This document shows, piece after piece, positions 43,380-51,414 of a stretch of DNA of 64,000 bases (position 1 is the first letter of the stretch; each line of letters starts with the position of its first letter). The stretch lies in the NCBI GenBank assembly GCA_016840405.1, contig JAEOSK010000007.1:31256-95255 (forward strand). Direction: 5' to 3'. The stretch is from Candidatus Hermodarchaeum yapensis. GTDB taxonomy: Archaea; Asgardarchaeota; Hermodarchaeia; Hermodarchaeales; Hermodarchaeaceae. Below the pieces are notes generated by a model, which did not search any database, was not told the DNA's origin, and saw nothing but the letters and a program-made list of their open reading frames with translations. Made by a program: the position numbers and the translations under genes.

Positions 43380-44048
43380 ATGACACCCAAAGCCAATCAA
43401 GAAGCAAAACGTGAAGTGCTAGACGTTTGCCAGGAAATGCAAAGAGTTGCCCTTGTAATAGGCAGTTCAGGGAATGCCAGCTTTCGAATCCCTGATACTG
43501 ATACAATCGCGATAACACCAAGCAGTGTTGACTACGCCTGTATGGATACTAACGATGTGATGATTATCAATCTTGAAGGTGACATTATTGACGGTGACCG
43601 AAATCCATCCACTGAACATCCGCTCCATACAGCCATCTACAAAGCTAGACCCGATGTGAATGCTATCGTGCATACTCATGGTATTTATGCCTCGGCTCTT
43701 GCTGTACTTCAAGAGCCCCTTCCTCCAATTATTGACGAATTTGTCATTAAACTAGGCGGACAGATTGAAGTCGCCAAGTATGGATTACCGGGTAGTGAAG
43801 AACTAGCCACAAATGTTGTCGAAGCTTTGGGACCCCGTAATGGTGTACTTTTGGCAAATCATGGTGGAGTCTGTGTCGGACCATCTATGGATGTAGCGTT
43901 ACATAATGCCCTCCTGCTTGAGCGCGTTGCCCAAATATACCTGCTAGCCTCCGCTGTGGATAAAAAGAAGATCAACCTGCTTCCTGCTGAATCCATTGAA
44001 ATGCAGCACCAGATGTTTGAGATGATGAAACGCGTCAAAAAACGGTGA
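43380..44048 (+). CDS. Class II aldolase (FucA/AraD family)
   Basis: A 222-residue zinc aldolase or epimerase. The zinc ligands are seen in EHPLHTAIYKARPDVNAIVHTHG (His-x-His with an upstream Glu, and HTHG) and the later NHGGVCVG histidine. SSGNASFRI near residue 30 forms the phosphate pocket. FucA-type enzymes split fuculose- or rhamnulose-type sugar 1-phosphates into dihydroxyacetone phosphate and an aldehyde; AraD-type members epimerise. Coupling to a kinase upstream and an aldehyde oxidoreductase downstream favours aldol cleavage. ATG at 43380 follows GGAGGG. The end overlaps the first possible codon of the AOR gene. Confidence 0.85.
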   Translation: MTPKANQEAKREVLDVCQEMQRVALVIGSSGNASFRIPDTDTIAITPSSVDYACMDTNDVMIINLEGDIIDGDRNPSTEHPLHTAIYKARPDVNAIVHTHGIYASALAVLQEPLPPIIDEFVIKLGGQIEVAKYGLPGSEELATNVVEALGPRNGVLLANHGGVCVGPSMDVALHNALLLERVAQIYLLASAVDKKKINLLPAESIEMQHQMFEMMKRVKKR

Positions 44049-44053
44049 TCATC

Positions 44054-45895
44054 ATGCCCAATCCCAAGGGGTATATGGGTGAATTCCTTTTTGCTAACCT
44101 GACCAAGGGGACTGCAGAACGGAAACCATTAAACTGGGATTATGCTCGCGATTTCATTGGAGGAGCAGGTTATGCAGCACGACTTCTATACACTCGACTG
44201 ACTGTGGAAACCCTCGATCCATTTCATCCAGACAACGAAGTTGCCATTTTCACAGGACCCCTCACAGCCACAGGTGCTCCATGTACGGGACGTCATGCCA
44301 TTTGCACAAAATCTGCCCTCACCGGTATATGGGGTGAATCCACTGGTGGTGGCTATTTCGGAGCCGAATTACGTCATACGGGATTGGATGGCATTCTCAT
44401 TACTGGGGCTGCCAAAACGCCTGTGCTATTAAACATTGGGGACGACAAAGCAGAGATTGAATCGGCTGATCACCTTTGGGGAATGGATACTTTCGCAACC
44501 GAAGAATACATCAAGAAGGAAACCAACGATTCGAAGGTTCGTATTCTCTCCATCGGACCCGCAGGGGAAAAACTGGTTCGATTTGCAGCCATCATGAATG
44601 ATAAAGGGCGAGCGAGTGCCCGCGCTGGAGCTGGCGCAGTTTTTGGTGCCAAGAAATTAAAGGCAATTACTGTTCGAGGTTCACAGAAATCTGAATTAGC
44701 AGATCCTGAAGCTTTTCGAGAACATGTGAAAATAGCGTTCCAGCTACTAGAGAATTTAGCTCCAATCCTGGGAGCAAAAGGCACCCTCTACGGTGCTGAC
44801 ATGTTGATGAATCTCTTCAATGATATGCCAGTCCGGTACTTCACTAAACCCTCCATGGATATCTCAACAATAAACGCGAATGCTTTAGATGAATATCGAT
44901 CAGGGCAATTCCGCTGTCATTTATGTCCCATAGGTTGTGGTCCAGTGGTCACCATTAGTACAGATGATTTCTCGTTAAATGATGTCGCTGGTCCCGAATA
45001 CGAAACAATTGGCGCCATGGGCACACTTTGTGAAGTAGACAACTTAGCCTTGTTGTGCCAAGCCAACCATCTTTGTAATCTTTTCGGGTTAGACACGATT
45101 TCTTGCGGGAGCGTTATAGCCCTTAGCTTTGCCGCAAATGAACACGGAAAGCTCCCGCAGAATCTCATCGGGTCTTTGAAACTAGATTTCGGTGAGGGGC
45201 GAACACTTCTGCAACTCATCGAAATGATTGCTCATCGTGAAGGGCTTGGTGATATCCTCGCTGAGGGAGTAAAACTCGCTGGAGAAAAATTAGGTATTCC
45301 TGAGCTGGCTATCCACGTGAAAGGGCTAGAGGTTCCCATGCACGATCCACGAGCCTTCTTTGGACTAGCGACTTCTTATGCGGTTTCTCCAATTGGAGCC
45401 CATCACATGCAAGGAGATATCCATACTGTCGATATGGGTGTAGCCATTCCTGACTATGACATCGAACCTGGGGATCGCCATGCCGATGAAGGGCGCGGAA
45501 TTGTCACCGCCAAATTGAGAAACTGGCGAACCATTTTCAATTCGTTAACTCTCTGTCAATTAGCCCTACTCGAACCTTCACTCGTGACTGAATTGTATAA
45601 TACAGCAACTGGATTTACCATCACACCCGATCAACTAATTGAAATCGGTGAACGTACAATGAATCTGAAACGTGCGTTTAATATCCGATGCGGGATAACC
45701 GCCAAGGACGACACAATGCCTCTCGCACTGCTCCAACCGTTTACTAGTGGACCGAATGAAGGAAAAACTCCAAATCTTCAAATGCAATTAAAGGAGTTTT
45801 ATGAATTTAGTCAATGGGATCCCAAGACTGGGAAGCCAACTCGTGAAGTGTTAATCAGGCTTGGATTAGAGGATGTCGCCAAGGATCTCTGGTGA
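44054..45895 (+). CDS. aor: Tungsten-type aldehyde:ferredoxin oxidoreductase
   Basis: About 613 residues from ATG 44054 (GTG at 44045 overlaps the aldolase stop and is an alternative). AOR-family landmarks: GYMGEFLFANLTKG at the start, TGPLTATGAPCTGRH, GESTGGGYFGAELRHTGLDGILITG, the cluster motif CHLCPIGCGP (C-x2-C-x3-C near residue 289) and the fourth cysteine in SLTLCQLALLEP; pterin-binding segments AGPEYETIGAMGTLC and DDTMPLALLQPF. It oxidises aldehydes to acids and reduces ferredoxin. It closes the operon and would oxidise the aldehyde released by the aldolase, feeding electrons to the Nfn-like pair and hydrogenase. Confidence 0.92.
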   Translation: MPNPKGYMGEFLFANLTKGTAERKPLNWDYARDFIGGAGYAARLLYTRLTVETLDPFHPDNEVAIFTGPLTATGAPCTGRHAICTKSALTGIWGESTGGGYFGAELRHTGLDGILITGAAKTPVLLNIGDDKAEIESADHLWGMDTFATEEYIKKETNDSKVRILSIGPAGEKLVRFAAIMNDKGRASARAGAGAVFGAKKLKAITVRGSQKSELADPEAFREHVKIAFQLLENLAPILGAKGTLYGADMLMNLFNDMPVRYFTKPSMDISTINANALDEYRSGQFRCHLCPIGCGPVVTISTDDFSLNDVAGPEYETIGAMGTLCEVDNLALLCQANHLCNLFGLDTISCGSVIALSFAANEHGKLPQNLIGSLKLDFGEGRTLLQLIEMIAHREGLGDILAEGVKLAGEKLGIPELAIHVKGLEVPMHDPRAFFGLATSYAVSPIGAHHMQGDIHTVDMGVAIPDYDIEPGDRHADEGRGIVTAKLRNWRTIFNSLTLCQLALLEPSLVTELYNTATGFTITPDQLIEIGERTMNLKRAFNIRCGITAKDDTMPLALLQPFTSGPNEGKTPNLQMQLKEFYEFSQWDPKTGKPTREVLIRLGLEDVAKDLW

Positions 45896-45994
45896 ACACT
45901 TTTTCACCCAGAATTTGTTCTGAATTAGCGGAACTCTTTAATTATGGTACTTATGCTCCCACGATGTCTGTGTTATTTTCACGAAGGGTTTGAC

Positions 45995-47428
45995 ATGGGA
46001 CCAAAACAAGAAAAAGAATCACAGAAGAAAGGCAAACCCCAGCCTTGGTCAATCCAACCACCCAAAATGCCTGAACAAAAACCAAAAACCCGGATTAAGA
46101 ATTTTGATGAAGTAAATTTAGGATATAATGAAGCGCAAATCCTTCAAGAAGCCAACCGTTGTATGGCCTGCAAGAATCCCAAGTGTGTAGCAGGTTGTCC
46201 CGTTGAAATTGATATCAATCGATTCTTAGACGCTGTTCGCAATCAGGATTACCGCACAGCCATTCGGATTATCAAAGAGAAGAATAGTCTACCAGCAATT
46301 TGTGGTCGAGTGTGTCCGCAAGAAGTGCAATGTCAACAAGGATGTATCCTAAGTAAGAAAGGGTATCCTATTGAAATTGGGCGGATTGAACGATTCTTAG
46401 CTGACTGGGAACGCGAACATGGTGTTGAAGTACCCAAACTTCCCAAATCCACAGGTCGTCGAGTTGCCATCGTCGGAAGCGGACCTGCTGGTCTTACTGC
46501 AGCTGGTGATTTGGCATTACTTGGTCATCAGGTTACCGTCTTTGAAAGTCTACACGAACCGGGCGGCGTGTTGATCTACGGGATTCCTGAGTTTCGTCTG
46601 CCCAAGGCTGTTGTCAAAGCTGAAGTTGACTATCTCAAACAACTTGGTGTTGAATTTCAACTCAATGCATTCATCGGACAGTTATACTCACTCGAAGACC
46701 TCTTTACTCAAGGCTTTAATGCCATTCTGCTCGCCTCCGGTGCAGGCCTTCCCCGCTTTCTCAACATTCCCGGAGTCAACCTTGTCGGCACCTACAGTAG
46801 TAACGAGTTCCTCACAAGAGTAAACCTCATGTGTGCCTACCAATTCCCCGATTATGATACACCAATTATCCACGGAAAAACCGTGGCTGTTATAGGAGGC
46901 GGCAACGCCGCCATGGACAGTGCCCGAACCGCGTTACGGCTCGGAGCCAAGAAGGTCTATATCGTTTATCGGCGATCAGAAAATGAGATGCCGGTGCGAC
47001 GTGAAGAATACCACCACGCCAAAGAGGAAGGGGTCACCTTTCAATTTCTTACCCAACCAATCGGAATCCTTGGCGACGATCAAGATCGTGTTAAGACCAT
47101 GCAATGCATTCGCAATTGCCTGGGAGAACCCGATGAAAGTGGTCGCTGCCGACCTGAAGCAATCGAGGGATCTGAATTCGAATTCCCCGTTGACACCGTC
47201 ATTTTTGCCATCGGGGCCTCAGCGAACCCCTCAGTTCCACGTTGCACACCAGAGCTTGAATGCGATAAATGGGGTGATGTTGTCGTCGACCCAGAAAAAC
47301 TTGAAACCTCCATACCGCATGTCTGGGCCGCTGGTGATCTCACTGGAGGCGAAGGCACAGTAATCGCCGCTGCAGGTGAAGGCAAACGTGCTGCACGCAA
47401 CATCCACGATTATCTCATGAAACTCTAG
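45995..47428 (+). CDS. gltA: NfnB/GltA-like NADPH:ferredoxin (glutamate synthase small chain-type) oxidoreductase
   Basis: About 477 residues from ATG 45995; an upstream ATG at 45944 is in frame but AAGGG before 45995 and TTTAATTA near 45930 support the inner start. N-terminal Cys clusters CMACKNPKCVAGCPVEI and CGRVCPQEVQCQQGC bind two [4Fe-4S] clusters. The FAD site is AIVGSGPAGLTAAGDLA and the second Rossmann unit AVIGGGNAAMDSARTALRLGAKKVYIVYRRSENEMPVRREE. The large glutamate synthase chain is not present, so pairing with the NfnA-like protein at 39045 is more likely. A broken copy of its 3' end lies at 54549. Confidence 0.9.
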   Translation: MGPKQEKESQKKGKPQPWSIQPPKMPEQKPKTRIKNFDEVNLGYNEAQILQEANRCMACKNPKCVAGCPVEIDINRFLDAVRNQDYRTAIRIIKEKNSLPAICGRVCPQEVQCQQGCILSKKGYPIEIGRIERFLADWEREHGVEVPKLPKSTGRRVAIVGSGPAGLTAAGDLALLGHQVTVFESLHEPGGVLIYGIPEFRLPKAVVKAEVDYLKQLGVEFQLNAFIGQLYSLEDLFTQGFNAILLASGAGLPRFLNIPGVNLVGTYSSNEFLTRVNLMCAYQFPDYDTPIIHGKTVAVIGGGNAAMDSARTALRLGAKKVYIVYRRSENEMPVRREEYHHAKEEGVTFQFLTQPIGILGDDQDRVKTMQCIRNCLGEPDESGRCRPEAIEGSEFEFPVDTVIFAIGASANPSVPRCTPELECDKWGDVVVDPEKLETSIPHVWAAGDLTGGEGTVIAAAGEGKRAARNIHDYLMKL

Positions 47429-47471
47429 CTCACCTAGGACTTGCAAATGAGTGATTGAGGTGGCAACCTCT

Positions 47472-49166
47472 TTATTGTGCCGCCACTACGATTTTTAGTC
47501 TGGGTCTACTGGCTGATTCAAGTTGTTCTTCAAGAATCTCTCGCGCAATGTCTAAGGCCACTCTATCATCAAATATTCCTTGACCCTTTTTTCGCGCTAC
47601 TTGGAGGATCTGACGTTGCACCTTGAGTTTCAGGTCGCCAATGGCTAGCGCTCCAATCCCAAAAGTATCCGGAATTAACTCACGAAGATCGTCCATTGGA
47701 TTGAGTGACTCAACTCCACTTGGAGGCACAGCGTTTACATCCACTAGTATTTTGGGTCCTAAAACCGCTTGAAGTTGTGCCAGTGATACTAATTGAACGC
47801 CAGGAGCACCCACTGTAAAAATCAAGGTCACGTCTTCTAAAAGCTCCTGAATATCATCTGGTGTGATTGCTTGAACACCTTCTATTGTATTCTCCTTGGT
47901 TGAAGCTCGATGAGCAACAGCTTTTGCCCGTTCAATTTTACGTGATGTTAGTAGTGTGATAGCTCCACATTTGGAAAGTAGGTGAGCCACACTTTCACCA
48001 ACTGGTCCCGTTCCAGCAAGAACTAAAGCGATTTTTCCTTTGAGCGAACCCAAATCAAGTTGATGTAACGCAGCTTCAGCTTTGGCGACCATTGCTGCAG
48101 AAGTGGAAAAAGCACCATGAGGGTCAACAACTATTGAAGTTTCGAATGGTTTCACCATTGCTTTCTGAATCGTTTCCGCCATCTGACGGGCGATAGGAAC
48201 TTGGCGTCCACCAACGAAGAAACAGGTGTGTTTTACTCCTTTGGTTCCTCGTGAAAAGATAGCATCTTGGACTAAGTCATGAATACGATCGATTGCAACC
48301 CCCACATAGGGAACTACAACATTAAATCCTGCGTCGTACGCTACACAGATGTCAAAAGGGCTAGCGTGGTCATCCGCTTCTAAGAAAAAAAGGATATCAC
48401 TTAATTTCGCTTTTGGGCGCTTAATCACCGGCACAACAGAAATGGAAGATACTCCTGTGAGTTCAGTCATACCTTTGATTTCTTCCCTAGGTGTTTCTGA
48501 GAGAATTTGCTTAAAAGATATGGGTGTCACTTCCACATCTAGGGATTGCAAAAGGTCCATTAAACCTTGGAAATGTCGCGGACTGCTTAGATGTATAGCC
48601 GTGATTCGTTTCTTTTTGAAGCGATCCGCCTGTTTTAGAATTCCCATAGCCATCCAGCTTTCACGAATCCCAAATTGTACTTGTCTAATCTCTTCTTCAA
48701 GTTCGTCATGTAAATACTGTCCATAGGCAACTAGTCGATCAATATTTTCCTGCACATCTGGGGTAATTTTTTCATCCGACAAGACCCTTAGGCCCTCTAA
48801 AACTTCATTACGTCTTTCCAGTTTCAGTTTGATACCCCGAGAGAGATAACTTTGAGCAAAATCATCCATATCAACAGCGTAATAGGGAATCTTTAGTTTC
48901 GCTAAGACATCCGCTATTGGGTTGTCTTCATGAAACTCCTTCATATTCCGCATACCTAATTCATCGGTGGCAAAATCTGGCTGTTCTGATTCGACCACCT
49001 GTTTTATCATGTCACAATAGGCCATTGACGGTCGTTTAATCATAGACATCTTCGAGTCAGACGCTGAAGAGGTGGGAGTGATTTGCCAAGGTTCATCGTA
49101 AGCTTTTCTAATCAAGAAGACCCGCAATTTTTTTTCTTTTAAGGGAGCAAGCTCTAATGTTTTCAT
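47472..49166 (-). CDS. MtdB-like methylene-tetrahydromethanopterin dehydrogenase domain with large N-terminal extension
   Basis: A 564-residue protein. Residues about 255-564 match the MtdB family: HASPFDICVAYDAGFNVVVPY, LVQDAIFSRG, DPHGAFSTSAAMVAKAEAAL, the nucleotide loop LAGTGPVGESVAHLL (385-390 core), LVDVNAVPPSGVE and FGIGALAIGDLK. MtdB oxidises methylene-H4MPT or methylene-H4F using NAD(P). The first 250 residues are extra, with a predicted alpha/beta start (KKLRVFLIRKAYDEP), an acidic helical middle (QYLHDELEEEIRQ) and a second alpha/beta part (RITAIHLSSPRHFQG); I do not recognise them. ATG at 49166. Situated between gltA (convergent) and the hydrogenase operon (same strand, 192 bases), consistent with C1 or electron metabolism. 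Confidence 0.8.
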   Translation of the reverse strand: MKTLELAPLKEKKLRVFLIRKAYDEPWQITPTSSASDSKMSMIKRPSMAYCDMIKQVVESEQPDFATDELGMRNMKEFHEDNPIADVLAKLKIPYYAVDMDDFAQSYLSRGIKLKLERRNEVLEGLRVLSDEKITPDVQENIDRLVAYGQYLHDELEEEIRQVQFGIRESWMAMGILKQADRFKKKRITAIHLSSPRHFQGLMDLLQSLDVEVTPISFKQILSETPREEIKGMTELTGVSSISVVPVIKRPKAKLSDILFFLEADDHASPFDICVAYDAGFNVVVPYVGVAIDRIHDLVQDAIFSRGTKGVKHTCFFVGGRQVPIARQMAETIQKAMVKPFETSIVVDPHGAFSTSAAMVAKAEAALHQLDLGSLKGKIALVLAGTGPVGESVAHLLSKCGAITLLTSRKIERAKAVAHRASTKENTIEGVQAITPDDIQELLEDVTLIFTVGAPGVQLVSLAQLQAVLGPKILVDVNAVPPSGVESLNPMDDLRELIPDTFGIGALAIGDLKLKVQRQILQVARKKGQGIFDDRVALDIAREILEEQLESASRPRLKIVVAAQ

Positions 49167-49357
49167 ATAATCACTTTGCCCTAAAGGGCAATAATAACTT
49201 CTTCACATCAAAGATAAAGACGATGAAAATTAATTTGTAAGGGAATCATGACAACTTTTGTCGTCAATCCTAATACTAATTCTCTGATGGTTAGAGCATG
49301 GATAATTTTTGTTGTCATGAATCGCAAATTAGGCTGAAAGGCTCCATTCTAGCTTTT

Positions 49358-50683
49358 CTAATCACGGAATCTGATATCTGTATGAGTAGCACAAGAAACA
49401 CATGGATCAAAACATCGGACCGCCATCTTTGCTCGTTCGAGGATTTGATCATTTGACCAACCAAGATCTAGACAGGCTGTCATGACTTTTTTGACAATTA
49501 GAGTTATTGCACTGGCATTAAGTTCTGTGGGTACTCGAATATCGATATCCTCGATTCTTCCAACGTCGTTTATGTTTATCCGATAGAGAAGAGTTCCTCG
49601 TGGTGCTTCCACAGCACTGGCTCCGATGCTGATTTGTGGTTCCAATGCGACTGAGACATCTTCACCCGTTTGCCATTCAGTTTCTAACAGTTTGATTGCG
49701 TTAGTTATAGCAAATTCGATTTCATCAATTCGGAGAAGCCCTGAATAAAAAAGGTTGGGTATATTGCGGAGGGATTCTTTACTCTTTGTGGATTTGGTTT
49801 GGAGTGCTGCTAGTCGGGCGTGAGGTCCTGCTAGTAGATTATTGAGCCTTTTGTTTGATTCTGCGTAAATGATTTTAGTCGGTGCTTCAGGCAAGTCCTG
49901 TTCAACTAGGAATTCAGAGAATTCAGCACAGGAAAATTTACTTTGGGATCCATCTTCAGAGATGAATTCGATTTGGTCAGTACCATAGAATCGGTTTTTA
50001 TGTGTGTCAAAGCAGCTAATGTAGCGGGGTTGGGGGAGAGTATATTTTTGGATTTCACCTTCGATTTCATTTAGTAACCAACCGTAGTATTCCTTGGTCC
50101 ATTTAATACCTGAGAGTGTTGCGTGGAGTTGTTGGATAAGTTCTTGCTGTTGAGTGATGGTGATGTTTTGCATGAGTCCACCAGGAATTAGGTTAAAAGC
50201 CATGTTTGTATTACCTGCGGTGGCTGTGATTAGTGTCTCCGCGCAATTGTATAATTTTATGGCGATGGGTAAGAGGCGTGGTTGTGTTCGATCTATGCCA
50301 AGAATGTCTTGGCGAGAGATTTGGTCAGTCAGATACATTATGTCGGGTAAGGTTGAGAAGAAAACACTGTAAGTATGTGATCGGATTATTTCTCCTAAAA
50401 GCGCCAGTTCGCGGAGTAATTCTGCTACTGGAGGAATCGATACTTCAGATGCGGACTCGATTGCTTTGACTGCCCCGATTCTATGGGCTACAGGGCAAAT
50501 TCCACAGATTCGAGGTACAATTTTAGGTAAGTCTTTAACTTGTTGACCAATTATGACGCCCTTGAAGTCTCGTGCAGTAGGCATGTTATAAATTACATTG
50601 GTAATGCGGTCTTTCTCTCGTGTGACAATAAGTGCGCTATCACCTTCAATACGGGTCATGGTCAAGGATATCCGAATTTTCAA
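49358..50683 (-). CDS. mvhA: [NiFe] hydrogenase large subunit, group 3 (MvhA-like)
   Basis: A 441-residue catalytic subunit. Nickel ligands are in place: R-x-CGICPVAH (Cys60, Cys63, His67) and the C-terminal DPCVSCATH (Cys428, Cys431). The protein ends seven residues after that histidine (TDIRFRD), which implies a short C-terminal peptide removed by a maturation protease. It is compact compared with bacterial uptake enzymes, as in F420-nonreducing Mvh or Frh hydrogenases. It overlaps the small subunit gene by four bases. Electrons from hydrogen would pass through the small subunit to the MvhD-HdrA fusion encoded first in the operon. Confidence 0.92.
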   Translation of the reverse strand: MKIRISLTMTRIEGDSALIVTREKDRITNVIYNMPTARDFKGVIIGQQVKDLPKIVPRICGICPVAHRIGAVKAIESASEVSIPPVAELLRELALLGEIIRSHTYSVFFSTLPDIMYLTDQISRQDILGIDRTQPRLLPIAIKLYNCAETLITATAGNTNMAFNLIPGGLMQNITITQQQELIQQLHATLSGIKWTKEYYGWLLNEIEGEIQKYTLPQPRYISCFDTHKNRFYGTDQIEFISEDGSQSKFSCAEFSEFLVEQDLPEAPTKIIYAESNKRLNNLLAGPHARLAALQTKSTKSKESLRNIPNLFYSGLLRIDEIEFAITNAIKLLETEWQTGEDVSVALEPQISIGASAVEAPRGTLLYRININDVGRIEDIDIRVPTELNASAITLIVKKVMTACLDLGWSNDQILERAKMAVRCFDPCVSCATHTDIRFRD

Positions 50684-51414
50684 TGTTTTAATTTCAGCTC
50701 CGGTTTTTGGTATCTAAAGGCAAGTTCAGCGTATTCCCGAATCGTTTCGCTGACTTTTAGTACGGAGAAGAGATTGGCAATGGCTGCGGGTAAATTCCCG
50801 TTTAGTACACCCATACAGCCATCACAGGGAGTGGATCCCTTGATACAATGTGCTTCACATCCAGCACGGGTTATAGGACCCAAGCAGAGAATACCTTCGC
50901 GCAAAAAACAGCTTTTTGGAGAATGCGTGGAATGTAATGATGTAATCTCAATCTCATATGTTTGATCTTGTGCAAATGGGCATTCCCAACACACGTTTTT
51001 CTCAGGTAGTTCGAATTCAGAACCATCGATTGCACTCAATAGGAGATTTCCAAGAAGCCTTCGTGGTGGTGGGCAGCCAGGTAATGACGAATGTGGATCA
51101 ACGAATTTATTAACAGGGTCAATATGCATGTTTGGAGATTGACTCATAATTCCGCCGAGAACCGCACAACTCCCAAGCGCAATAATCTTGGTTCCTTCTG
51201 TCCATAGTCTGCGAAGAAGTTCAGCGTCTTCATTACATGTGACTCCACCTTCAACAAATACTACGTCAAGATGATCTTCACTTTGGATATCTGATATTAA
51301 TCGAAAGACTTGAATATCTGCTGATTTGAGGAGTTCTGGGAATATGGCACTACCAAGTACTGCAAACATACAGCCACTACATGAGTTTAGCTGAAGGAAA
51401 CCAATCTTGGTCAT
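50680..51414 (-). CDS. mvhG: [NiFe] hydrogenase small subunit (MvhG-like)
   Basis: A 244-residue electron-transfer subunit. The proximal cluster ligands are in LNSCSGCMFAVLG (Cys12, Cys15), GSCAVLGG and LPGCPPPRRLLGNLL. The later part carries further cysteines (CWECPFAQ, CLGPITRAGCEAHC, CDGCMG) for two additional [4Fe-4S] clusters. There is no twin-arginine signal, so the enzyme is cytosolic. The gene overlaps both neighbours by four bases, showing a tightly coupled three-gene operon. Confidence 0.92.
   Translation of the reverse strand: MTKIGFLQLNSCSGCMFAVLGSAIFPELLKSADIQVFRLISDIQSEDHLDVVFVEGGVTCNEDAELLRRLWTEGTKIIALGSCAVLGGIMSQSPNMHIDPVNKFVDPHSSLPGCPPPRRLLGNLLLSAIDGSEFELPEKNVCWECPFAQDQTYEIEITSLHSTHSPKSCFLREGILCLGPITRAGCEAHCIKGSTPCDGCMGVLNGNLPAAIANLFSVLKVSETIREYAELAFRYQKPELKLKH

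Noticed and set aside
45995..47428. Calling this a true glutamate synthase small subunit
   Set aside because: No large glutamate synthase chain is present in the window, while an NfnA-like partner is; the NfnB-type role is more likely.
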